From: Tetrahymena thermophila SB210
Taxonomy: Eukaryota > Ciliophora > Oligohymenophorea > Hymenostomatida > Tetrahymenidae
DNA length: 64,000 nt
Reading direction: 5' to 3'
Assembly: GCF_000189635.1 (NCBI RefSeq)
Contig: NW_002476559.1
Span: 1,837,654-1,901,653 of the forward strand
Shown: positions 40,888 through 53,200 of the stretch, piece after piece
Layout of the letters: every line of letters begins with the position of its first letter
Position numbering within the stretch: position 1 is the stretch's first letter
Notes under the pieces: generated by a model
The model's input: only the letters and a program-made list of their open reading frames with translations
What the model was told of the DNA's origin: nothing
The model's database searches: none
Program-made: the position numbers and the translations under genes

Positions 40888-43800
40888 TCAAAAGAAATAC
40901 ATTTTAAAAGCAACTAATCTTTTTAATTTAAGGCACTTTGCTTTAAATTATTTTAATTTCTCAATATCGTTGTCACTATTAATATAAATTAGTGTAAATT
41001 ACTAAAAAAATAAATAAAATATTTTTATATTAAATCAAAAATAATAAAGATGTTAACAAAATATAAAAAAGATAAATAAATAAAAAAAAATTAGATAATA
41101 AATAAATGAAAAGAGTTAGTTATATCGCTTAGAATTAATTTTTATATTCAAAAATATCACAATCCAAAATAAATAAATGTTTTTACCTTAGATCAAGTTT
41201 CAAATTTAGGAGATTAGTGCAATATCCTAAACCAGAAACTAAGCCTTATGCACCTTCATCATCTAATCCATTCATACTTTTTAAATATTGAAGAAAAAAT
41301 ATAAAGTTAATTAGTAAGTTAGAAACAAAAATGAATAAAAAATATGAAATAATAAGAAATTAATTAATAAAATTAAAACTTTAAAATGATAAAAATGAGT
41401 TAAATTAACAGACAAAGAAATAAAAAAAACGATCAAAATAAAATAAAAAAAAATAAATTAAACCTAATAAGTAAGTTAAATCAGTTAGTTATATTTTTTT
41501 AAATTAATTTTTATATTAAAAAAAATCACACTAAATAAATAAACTGTTTTTACCCTAGATTAAGTTTCAAATTTAGGAGATTAGTGCACTTTCCTAAACT
41601 AAAACCTAAGCTTGATGCCCCTATTGCACCAATTTAATTGTCCCTTTTTCAATATTGAAGAAAAAATATATAGTTAATTAGTTATTTAAAAAGAAAAAAT
41701 GAAGAAAAAATATGAAATGAATTAATAATAAAAGCAAAACTTGAAAATGAAAAAATGAGTTAAATTAATAAACAAAGAAACAAACAAATAAAAAATACAA
41801 GCAAAATAAAAAAAATAAATCAAATAAAAAGCTAATAAATAAATCATTAAAAACAGTTACTTACATTGTTTTAAATTCATTTTTATTTTGAAAAATATCA
41901 CAATCCAAAACAAATAAACTGTTTTTACCCTAGATCAAGTGTCAAATTTGATAGATTAGTGCACTTTCCCAAACCAGAACCTAAGCCCAATGCTCCAGCA
42001 CTAATTTTATTCATCCTTATTTAAAATTGAAGAAAAAATATATAGTTAATTAGTTGGTTAGAAGGAAGTATGAAGAAAAAATATGAAATAATAAGTAAGT
42101 AAGAAATGAATTTTGAAAAAATTATTTAAATTAAAAAACAAGCAAATAAATAAAAAATAAAAAGAAGAATAAAAATAGATCAAATAAAAAGCTAACAAAT
42201 AAATAAGTTAATACTGTTAGTTATATTATTTTAAGCTCATTTTTTATTCAAAAATATCATAATCCAAAACCAATAAATTTTTTTACCAAAGAACAAGTTA
42301 TAAATTCGAGAGATTAATGCATTTTGCTAAAGAAGAACTTAAGCCTGATGAACCTTTATCACCAATTTAATTTTCACTTTTTAAATTTTGAGAAAATAAT
42401 AGTTAATTAGTTAGTTAGAAGGAAAAATTGAAAAAAAATATGAAATAATAAAAAATGAATTTAATAGTTAAATAAAACTTGAAAATATAAAAATGAGTTA
42501 AGTTATAAGCAAATAAATAAATAAATATTACAAGAAGAATAAAAAAAAAGAAAAATAAATCAAATAAAAAGCTAATAATTAATTAAAGTAAAACAGTAAG
42601 ATTTATTATTTTAAATTCAAAAATATCACATTCCAAAACAAATAATCTGTGTTTACCCTAGATCAAGTTTCAAATTTAAGAGGTTAGTACACTTTGCTAA
42701 ACCATAAGCTAAGCCAGATGCACCTTCATCGCCAATTTTATTTTACCTTTTTAAATATTGAATAAAATATATAAAGTTATTTAGTAGAAGTAAAAAATAA
42801 AGAAAAGAAATTTAATAATAAGAATAGTATGAATAAATAATAAAAGTAAAACTTGAAAATTAAAAAATGAGTTAAATTAACAAAAAAACACAGAAATAAA
42901 TTAATTAAAAAAAATAAGCAGGATAAAAAAGGACAAATCAAATAAAAGCTAATAAATAATTTAAATCAGTTAGTTATATTATTTTAAATCAAAACGAATA
43001 AATTTTTTTTACTATAGATTAAGTGCCAAATTTGAGAGATTAGTGAATTTTGCTAAACAATAACCTAAGCCTGATGAACCTTCATTACCAATTTAATTTT
43101 CCCTTTTTAAATATTGAAGAAAATAATAGTTAATTAGTTAGTTAGTTAGTTAGTTAGTTAAAAGGATAAAATCAAAAAAAAAATGAAATAATTAAACAAA
43201 ACTAGAAAATATAAAAATGAGTTAAATTAACAAACAAATAAATAAATAAAAACAAAATTAATCAAATAAAAAGGTAATAAAAAATATAAGTTAAAACAGT
43301 TAGTAATATTATTTTAAATTCATTTTAATATTCAAAAATATCACAATTCAAAACAAATAAACTTTTTTTACTTCAGATTAAGTGTCAAATTTGAGAGATT
43401 AATGCACTTTACTAAATAAGAACCTAAGCTTGAAGCACCAATTGAACCAATTTTATTTTTCCTTTTTAAATATTGAAGAAAAAATATGAAATAATAAGAT
43501 ATGTATCATTGATAAATAATAAAGCAAAACATTATAATAGAAAAATAAGGTAAATTAAAAAATAAACAAAGAAATAAATCAATAAAAAAGCATGCAAAAA
43601 TAATAAAAAAAAGAAAATTAATCAATAAAATAAATTAATAAGTTAAAGCATTTAATAATATTATTTTATAATAATTTTTATATTCAAAAATATCACAATC
43701 CAAAACAAATAAACTGTTTTTACCTTAGATTAAGTGTTAAATTAGAGAGATTAGTGCACTTTCCTAAGCCAGAACCTATGCCTGATGCACCAATTGAACT

Positions 43801-46800
43801 AATTTGATTTAGCCTATTTAAATATTGAAGAAAATAAAAATAGTTAATTTGTTAGTTAGAAAGAAAAAAAAAGTTTATGAAATAATAAGATATAAATTTT
43901 TAATTAATAATAAAAGTAAAAATTCAAAATTCAAAAAGAAAAGATAAATTAAATTAAATTAGCAAGCAAGCAAGCAAGTAAGTAAGTAAACAAGCAAGCA
44001 AAGAAAGAAAGAAAGAAATAACAAACGCAATTACAGTAAAAAATTAAATTAAATTAGAAGCTGATAAATAAAAAAATTAAAATAGTTAGAGATATTATTT
44101 TAATTAATTTTAATATTCAAAAATATCACAATCCAAAACAAACAAACAAACTATTTTTACTCTAGAACAAGTACCAAATTTGAAAGATTAGTGCACTTTG
44201 CTAAACCTTAACTTAAACTTGATGCACCTCCGTCACCAATTTCATTACTACTTTTTAAATATTGAAGAAAAACATAAAGTTAATTAGTGAGTTAGTAGTT
44301 AAATAAGAAGAAATGTTATGAAATTAATTAATAATAAATAAAAAAAGCAAAACTTGAAAATATAAAAATGAGTTAAATGAATAAACAAATAAATAAATAA
44401 ATAAAAACCACAAAAAAAATAAATAAATAAATCAAATAAAAGCTAATAAATATATTAGTTAAAGCAGTTAGTTATATTATTTTAAATTCATTTTTATATA
44501 CTAAAATATTACAATCCAAAACAGATAAATTGTTGTTACCTTAGTTTAAGTGTCAAATTTAAGAGATTATTGCAGTTTCCTAAAGAAGAACCTAAACCTG
44601 AGGCACTAATTGCACTAATTTGATTTAGCCTTTTTAAATATTAATAGTTAATTAGTTAGTTAAAATGAAAAAAAATATATCAAATAATAAGAAATGGATT
44701 ATCTAATTAACAATAAAAGCAATACTTGAAAATGAAAAAATGAGTTAAATTAGAAAAAAGAAATAAATAAATAAAAAAAGCACAAAAAAAAAAATACAGT
44801 TAGTTATACTGTTTTAAATTCATTTTTATATTCAAATATAGAGGTGGGAATCGATTCAAAATAATAGATAAACTGATTATATAAAAACTCGATTATTTTT
44901 TAATAGCATAAGTTTTGATAAATTTTGAGGATGGATATGGGAGGGGTATGGTATTATGAAACATATGATATAAATATATTGTAAAGATTATTTTATTAGT
45001 TAAAATAAAATGTCTTTTCTATAAAATTAAATTAAAAAGAAAAAAATAATGTAATAAAATATTTTTTAATAATATATTGAAATAGTTTTTAATTTAATAA
45101 AATGGATTTTAATTTTGATATCGCTTCAAAAATAGAAAATTGAATCGATCAAAAAATATATTCGATTTCTATTCAAAAATATCACAATCCAAAACTATTA
45201 AACTATTTTTACTCTAGAACAAGTCTCAAATTTGAGAGGTTAGTACACTTTCCTAAACCAAAACTTAAGCTTTATGCACCTTCATCACCAATTTTATTTT
45301 CACTTTTTAAATATTGAAGAAAAAAAAAAAAAGTTAATTAGTTAGTTGGAAAAAATGAAGAAAAAATATGAAATAATAAGAATTTATGAATTAATAAATA
45401 ATAAAAGCAAAACTTGTTAATGTTAAAATGAGTTAAATTAACAAACAAATAAAAAAAAGAAAAAAAACATCAAATCTAATAAATAAATAAATAAGTTAAA
45501 GCAACTAGTTATATTATTTTAAATTCATTTTTATATTCAAAAACATCACAATCAAAACATACAAACTATTTTTACCTTAGATTAAGGTTCAAATTTGAGA
45601 GATTAGTGCACTTTCCTAAACCAGAACCTATGCCTGATGCACCAATTCCGCCAATTTAATTTTTCCTTTTTAAATATTGAAGAAAAATTAAGAGTTAATT
45701 AGTTAGATAGAAGGAAAAAATGAAAAAAAATTTGTGTTTTTACCCTAGATTTAGTGCCAAATTTGAGAGATTAGTGCACTTTGCTAAACCAGAAACTATG
45801 CCTGATGCACCAGTTGGGTCAATTTAATTTCTCCTTTTTAAATATTGAAGAAAAATAAAGATTTAATTAGCTATTAAAAGAAAAAATGAAGAAAAAATTT
45901 AAATAATATGAAATGAATTAATAATAAAAATAATAATTCAAAATCAAAAAATGAGTTAAATTAAAGAAATAAATAAATAATTAAAAAGCACAAGAAAAAA
46001 AAAATAAATAAATCAAATAAAAGCTATTAAATAAATAAGTAAAAGCAGTAGTTATATTATTTTTATATTTAAAAATATCACAATCCAAAACAAATAAACT
46101 ATTTATACCTTAGATTAAGTGTCAAATTTGAGAGATTATTACACTTTCCTAGACCAGAACCTAAGCCTGATGCACCAATCGCGCCAATTTAATTTTTACT
46201 TTTTAAATATTGAAGAAAAATTAAGAGTTAATTAATTAGTTAAAAGGAAAGAATGAAGAATAAATATGGAATAATAAAAAAAATGAAATTCTAAATAAAA
46301 GCGAAAATTTAAATGAAAAAATTAGTTAAATGAACAAACGACAAACAAATAAATTAATAAATAAATAAAAAAGACACCAGCAGAATAAAAAAAAAAAAAT
46401 TAAATCAAATAAAAAGCTAATAAAAAAATATTAGTTAAAACAATTAATTATATTTTTTTAAATTCATTTTTAGATTCAAAAATATCATAATCCAAAACAA
46501 ATAAACTGTTTTTACCTTAGATCAAGTGTCAAATTTGAGAGATTAATCTAATTTCCTAAACCATAACTTAAGATTAATGCGCCTTCATCATCTATATTAT
46601 TTTTCCTTTTTTATATTGAAGAAAAAATAAACAGATAATTTGTTAATTCGAAGGAAAAAATGAAGAAAAAATGCAAAACAAAAAATAAATAATAATCTAT
46701 ATAAAAATTGAATGATAATTAATTTAAAATAATTAAATGATATCTCTCTAAATAAAATAAAGATTAATAATATTAACAAATCAAATATACTTACTTATTT

Positions 46801-46945
46801 TCCAGATTAATATGGAGAACCTAAAGCGATTAAAATGAAGTGCTAAAAAACTTTTGTTGTCAATAAATATAAATTGAAATAATATTAATAAAAAGTAAAT
46901 ATTTACTTCTTTTAGATTGTTAAAATATTATTTCTATTATATCAT
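40888..46945 (-). CDS. Leucine-rich repeat protein, one repeat per exon, downstream copy
   Basis: An 18-exon gene giving 509 aa. Exon 1 is 46907-46945 (MIQQKQYFNNLKE) and exon 2 is 46795-46850 (LQVLHINLEN). Fifteen repeat exons follow: 46516-46605, 46109-46198, 45744-45833, 45576-45665, 45213-45302, 44540-44629, 44161-44250, 43724-43813, 43372-43461, 43013-43102, 42657-42746, 42287-42376, 41929-42015, 41554-41643 and 41187-41276. The last exon, 40888-40975, ends in TGA. Repeat exons are 90 bases (one is 87) and all share phase 2, so each encodes one LRR: N-x-IG-x-x-GASGLGSGL, then KCTNLSNLTLDL, close to the ribonuclease-inhibitor type. No stop or frameshift occurs in any of the 15. No signal peptide or membrane segment is seen. 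It is probably a cytoplasmic binding scaffold; the partner is unknown. Confidence 0.82.
43961..44018. repeat. AAGC/AAGT/AAGA tetranucleotide tract in an LRR intron
   Basis: A purine-rich tetranucleotide run inside the intron between the repeat exons at 43724-43813 and 44161-44250. It explains why that intron is longer (347 bases) than its neighbours. Confidence 0.75.
44839..45171. mobile_element. hAT-like MITE candidate inside an LRR intron
   Basis: A 333-base insertion that matches no other intron in the array. It begins TAGAGGTGGGAATCG, which resembles hAT-type transposon ends, and its other end read inward begins TAGAAATCGA, a shorter imperfect inverted match. The bases just outside are TTCAAATA and TTCAAAAA, a near-perfect 8-base target duplication as hAT elements make. 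It has no coding capacity, so it would be non-autonomous. Being in an intron it does not touch the coding sequence. Confidence 0.5.
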
Positions 46946-47215
46946 TTGTTTTATTTTATTTTTCAAAAATGATGACTATCAATTTATGCAAATTTAATTA
47001 ATTATAAATATATTGATAAATTAATTAACTTTTATATCAATATAAAAAAACACAAATAAATTTTAAAAATTATTAACGATGACTATTTTTTAAAATTGCA
47101 AAGTGCTATATATTTTAGGTTAATTTATCTGATTACAGTATATTAAAATATGAAACATATTATATTAAAGTATTCAAATATATTTATATTTATTGGCCTT
47201 ATCACCACTTATTTT

Positions 47216-50200
47216 TCATATAAAATACATTTTAAAATTAACTAATCTTTTTAATTAAAGGCATTTTGCTTTCAATTATTTTAATTTCTCAATATTGTTG
47301 TCGCTATTAATATAAATTAGATTAAATTACTAAAAAAATAAATAAAATATTTTTATTTTAAATCAAAAATAATAAAGATATATAAAAAATAAAAAAAGAT
47401 AAATAATTCAAAATAACTAGATAATAAATAAATGAAAAGAGTTAGCTATATCTTCAAATTAATTTTTATATTTAAAAACATCACAAATCAAAATAAATAA
47501 ACAGTTTTTACCCTAGATCAAGTTTCAAACTTAGGAGATTAGTACACTTTCCTAAACCAGAAACTAAGCCTGATGCACCTTCATCATCTATTTCATTCAT
47601 TCTTTTTAATTATTAATGAAAAAATATAAAGTTAATTAGTAAGTTAAAAACAAAAATGAAGAAAAAATATGAAATAATAAGAAATTAATTAATAAAATTA
47701 AAACTTTAAAATGAGAAAATGAGTTAAATTAACAGACAAAAAAATAAATAAAAAAACAATCAAAATAAAATAAAAAAATAAATCAAATTAAACCTAATAA
47801 GTAAATGAAATCAGTTAGTTTTTTTATTTTAAATTAATTTTTATACTCAAAAAAATATCAATCCAAAATAAATAAACTGTTTTTACCCTATATCAAGTTT
47901 CAAATTTAGGAGATTAGTGCACTTTCCTAAACCAGAACCCAAGCCTAATGCCCCAATAGCATTAATTTAATTGTCCCTTTTTAATGTTGAAGAAAAAATA
48001 TATAGTTAATTAGTTATTTAGAAGGAAATAATGAAGAAGAAATATGAAATAATAAGAAATTAATTAATAATAAAAGCAAAACTTGATAATGAAATAATGA
48101 GTTAAATTATCAAACAAAGAAACAAATAAATAAATAAAAAATACAAGCAGAATAAAAAAAATAATTCAAATAAAAAGCTAATAAACAAATCAGTAAACAC
48201 AGTTAGTTACATTATTTTAAATTCATTTTTATTTTGAAAAATATCACAATCCAAAACAAATAAACTGTTTTTACCCTAGATGAAGTGTCAAATTTGATAG
48301 ATTAGTGCACTTTCCTAAACCGGAACCTAAGTCTGATGCACCAGCACTAATTTCATTCATCCTTTATAAATATTGAAGAAAAAATAAAGAGTTAATTAGT
48401 TGGTTAGAAGGAAATATGAATAAAATTTATAAATAATAAAAAATGAATTATGAAAAAATTAGTTAAATTAACAAACAAGCAAATAAATAAAAAATAACAA
48501 GAAGAATAAAAAAAGAAAAATAAATCAAATAAAAAGCTAATAAATAAATAAGTTAAACTGTTAGTTATATTATTTTAAACTCATTTTTGAATTCAAAAAT
48601 ATCATAATCAATACTAATACATTTTTTTTACCATAGGTTAAGTGTCAAATTTGAGAGATTAGTGCATTTTGCTAAACAAGAACCTAAGCCTGATGAACCT
48701 TCATCGCCAATTTAATTTTCCCTTTTTAAATATGGAAGAAAATAATATTTAATTAGTTAGAAGGACGAATTGAAAAAAATATATGAAATAATAAAAAATG
48801 AATTTAATAGTTAAATAAAATTTGAAAATATAAAAATAATATAAATTATAAGCAAATAAATAAATATTACAAGAAGAATAAAAAAAAAGAAAAATAAATC
48901 AAATAAAAATCTAATAATTAATTAATGTAAAACAATAAGATTTATTATTTAAATTCATTTTTAAATTCAAAAATATCACAATCCAAAATAAATAATTTTT
49001 TTTACCATAGACTAAGTTTCAAATTTGAGAGATTAGTGCATTTTGCTAAACAAGAACCTAAGCCTTATGAACCTTCATCGCCAATTTAATTTAATCTTTT
49101 TAAATGTTGGAGATAATAATATTTAATTAGTTAATAAAATGGAAAAATTGAAAAAAATATATGAAATAATAAAAAATGAATTTAATAGTTAAATAAAACT
49201 TGAAAATATAAAAATCAGTTAAATTATAAGCAAATAAATAAATAAATATTACAAGAACAATAAAAAAAAAGAAAAATAAATCAAATAAAAAGATAATAAA
49301 TAATTAAAGTAAAGCAGTAAGATTTATCATTTTAAATTAATTTTTAAATTCAAAAATATCACAATCCAAATCAAATAATCTATTTTTACCCTAGACAAAG
49401 TGTCAAATTTAAGAGGTTTTTTTGTCCAAAATCTATTAAAAAAGGGAGGGGTGTAAAAATGAACCTAGCAGGCGTGGCAGGCGTGGCATGCTTGTGCTTA
49501 GTGAACTTAGTGAACTTAGACTGTAAAATATGAAATTTCTTAAATTCATATGTAAAGCATATAAAAAGAAAAAGAAAAAATAAAAACACTTAATAAATAC
49601 ATAATAATATAAAGAAAAATATATAAAAAAATTATAATGAAAAAAAAAAATAAAATAAAATAAAATATAATTAATTTTAAGATGTATTCTGAGTGCATTT
49701 ATATGTGCGAGTATTTCTATTCTATTCTATCACCAATTTTATTTTTCCTTTTTAAATATTGAAGAAAAAATGTCAAATTATTTAGTAGAAAAAATATACA
49801 AAAATAAGAAAAGTATGAATAAATAATAAAAGCAAAACATGAAAAGCAAAGAAATAAATAAATTAAAAAACACATGCAGGACAAAAAAAGGAAAAATCAA
49901 ATAAAAGCTAATAAATAAATAATTTAAACCAGTTAGTTATATTATTTTAAATTCATTTTTATGTTCAAAAATATCATAATCCAAAACAAATATACTATTT
50001 TTACTCTAAATGAAGTGTCAATTTTGAGAGATTAGTGCATTTTGCTAAGCAAGAACCTAAGCCTGATGAACCTTCATCACCAATTTAATTTACCCTTTTA
50101 AATATTGAAGAAAATAATAGTTAATTAGTTAGTTAGTGAGAAGGAAAAATTGAAAAAAAATAAATTTAGTAGTTAAATAAAACTTGAAAATATAAAACTG

Positions 50201-53200
50201 AGTTCAATTATAAGCAATTAAATATTACAAGTTGAATAAAAAAAAAAGCTAATAATTTATTAAAGTAAAACAGTAAGATTTATTATTTTAAATTAATTTT
50301 TAAATTCAAAAATATCACAATCCAAAACAAAATCTGTTTTTACATTAGATAAAGTGTCAAATTTAAGAGGTTAGTACACTTTGCTAAACCAGTAGCTAAG
50401 CCTGATGAGCCTTCTTCACCAATTTTATTTTTCCTTTTTAAATATTGAAGAAAAAATATAAAGTTATTTAGTAGAAGCAAAAAATAAAGAAAAAATATGT
50501 AATAAAAAGAAAAGTATGAATAAATAATAAAAACAAAACTTGAAAATAAAAAAATTAGTTAAATTAACAAAAAAAAAGAAATTAATTAGTTAAAAAAAAC
50601 AACCAGGATAAAAAAAGGACAAATCAAATAAAAAGTTAATAAATAAATAATTGAAAGCAGTTATTTTTTTTATTTTAAATTCATTTTTATATTCAAAAAT
50701 ATCATAATCCTAAACGAATAAACTGTTTTTACCCTAAATCAAGTGTCAAATTTGAGAGATTAGTGCATTTTGCTAAACAAAAACCTAAGCCTGATGAACC
50801 TTCATCACCAATTTAATTTTCCCTTTTTAAATATTGAATAAAATAATAGTTAATTAGTTAGTTAGTTAGTTCGAATTAAAAATTGAAAAAAATATGAAAT
50901 AATAAAAAACGAATTTAATTTTTAAATAAAACTTGATAATATAAAAATAAGTTAAATTAACAAACAAATAAATAAATAAAAACAAAATCATAAAAAGCTA
51001 ATAAAGATATTAGTTAAACAGTTAGTATTATTATTCTAAATTAATTTTAATATTCAAAAATATCCCAATTCAAAACAAATCAACTTTTTTTACCTTAGAT
51101 CAAGTGTTAAATTTGAGAGATTAGTGCACTTTAATAAATCAGAACCTATGCCTGATGCTCCTTTATAACAAATTACATTTTTACTTTTAAATATTGAAGA
51201 AAAAATAGATAGATAATTAATTATTTAGCATGAAAAAATGAAGAAATACTATGAAATAATAAGAAATGTATTAGAAATAAATAATAAAAGCAAAATATGA
51301 AAATATAAAAATAAGGTAAATTAAAAAATAAATTTACAAATAAATAAATAAAAACACAAGCAGAATAACAAAAATGAAAATTAATCAATAAAATCAAATA
51401 TATTAATAAGTTAAAGCATTTAGTTTTTTTTAATTTTTTATTTTCAAAAATATCGCAATCCAAAACAAATAAACTATTTTTACCTTAGATTAAGTGTTAA
51501 ATTAGAGAGATTTGTATACTTTCCTAAGCTAGAACCTAAGCCTGATGTACCACTTGCACTAATTTGATTTAACCTTTTTAAATATTGAAGAAAAAATTAA
51601 AAAGTTAGTTATATTGTTTTAATTCATTTTAATATTCAAAAATATCACAATCCAAAACAAACAAATTATTTTTACTCTAGAACAAGTTTCAAATTTGAGA
51701 GATTAGTGCATTTTGCTAAACCAGAACTTAAACCTAATGCACCTCCATCACCAATTTCATTTATTCTTTATAAATATTGAAGAAAAAATAAAGAGTAAAT
51801 TAGTTAGTTGGAAAACATGAAGAAAAAATTTGAAATAATTAGAAATGTATGAATTAAAAAATAATAAAAGCAAAACTTGAAAATGTAAAATTAATTAAAT
51901 TAACAAACAAATAAAAAAATAAAAAACATAAGCAGAATAAAAAAAGAAAAATAAATAAAATAAAATATATTAAATAGATAAATAAGTAAAAGCAACTAGT
52001 GATATTATTTTAAATTCATTTTTATATTCAATAATATCACAATCCAAAACAAACAAACTATATTTACCTTAGATTAAGTGTTAAATTTGAGAGATTATTG
52101 CACTTTCCTAAGCCAGAACCTATGCCTGAAGCGCCAATTGCTTCAATATAATTTTACCTTTTTAAATATTGAAAAAAAAATAAAGAGTTAATTAGTTATT
52201 TGAAGGAAAAATGAAGAAAAAATATATTTTTTTACCCTATATCAAGTGTTAAATTTGAGAGATTATTGCACTTTCCTAAGCCAGAACCTATGCCTGAAGC
52301 GCCAATTGGGCCAATTTAATTTTCCCTTTTTAAATATTGAAAAAAAAAAAATAAAGAGTTAATTAGTTAGTTAGAAGGAAAAAATGAAGAAAAAATAAAT
52401 GTTTTTACCCTATATCAAGTGTTAAATTTGAGAGATTAGTGCACTTTGCTAAACCAGAACCTAAGTCTGATGCACCAATTGCACTTATTTTATTTCTCCT
52501 TTTTAAATATTGAGAAAAAATAAATAGTTAATTAGCTAGTTAGAAGGAAAAAATGAAGAAAAATATGAAATAAAATGAAATGAATTACTAATAAAAAGAA
52601 AAATTCAAAATGAAAATGAGTTAAATTAAAGAAATAAATAAATAAAAAACTCAAGAAAAAAAAAGAAAAATAAATCAAATAAAAGCTATTAAATAAATAA
52701 GTTAAAGTAATTAGTTATATTATTTTAAATTCATTTTTATTTTCAAAGATATTACAATCTGTTACAAATAAACTATTTTTACCTTAGATTAAGTGTCAAA
52801 TTTGAGAGATTATTGCACTTTCCTAAACCAGAACCGATGCCTGATGCACCAATTTTTCCAATTGCCCTAATTACCTCAATTTAATTATTCCTTCTTACAT
52901 ATTGAAGAAAAAATAAAGAGTTAATTAGTTAGATAGAAAGAAAAAATGAAGAAAAAATATGAAATAATAAAAAATGAAATTATAAATAAAAGCAAAAATT
53001 TTAATTGAAAAAATGAATTAAATTAACAAATAAACAAAATAAATAAATAAATAAAAAACAATAGCAGAATAAAAATAATAAAATTAAATCAAATAAAACG
53101 CTAATAAAAAATTATAAGTTAAAACAATTAGTTATATTGTTTTTAAATTAATTTTTGAATTCAAAAGTATCATAATCGAAAACAAATAAACTCTTTTTAC

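Noticed and set aside
49386..49589. Minus-strand 67-codon frame in the LRR exon insertion
   Set aside because: Phe/Leu-rich translation of AT-rich DNA; it is not an extension of the LRR frame and not transposase-like.
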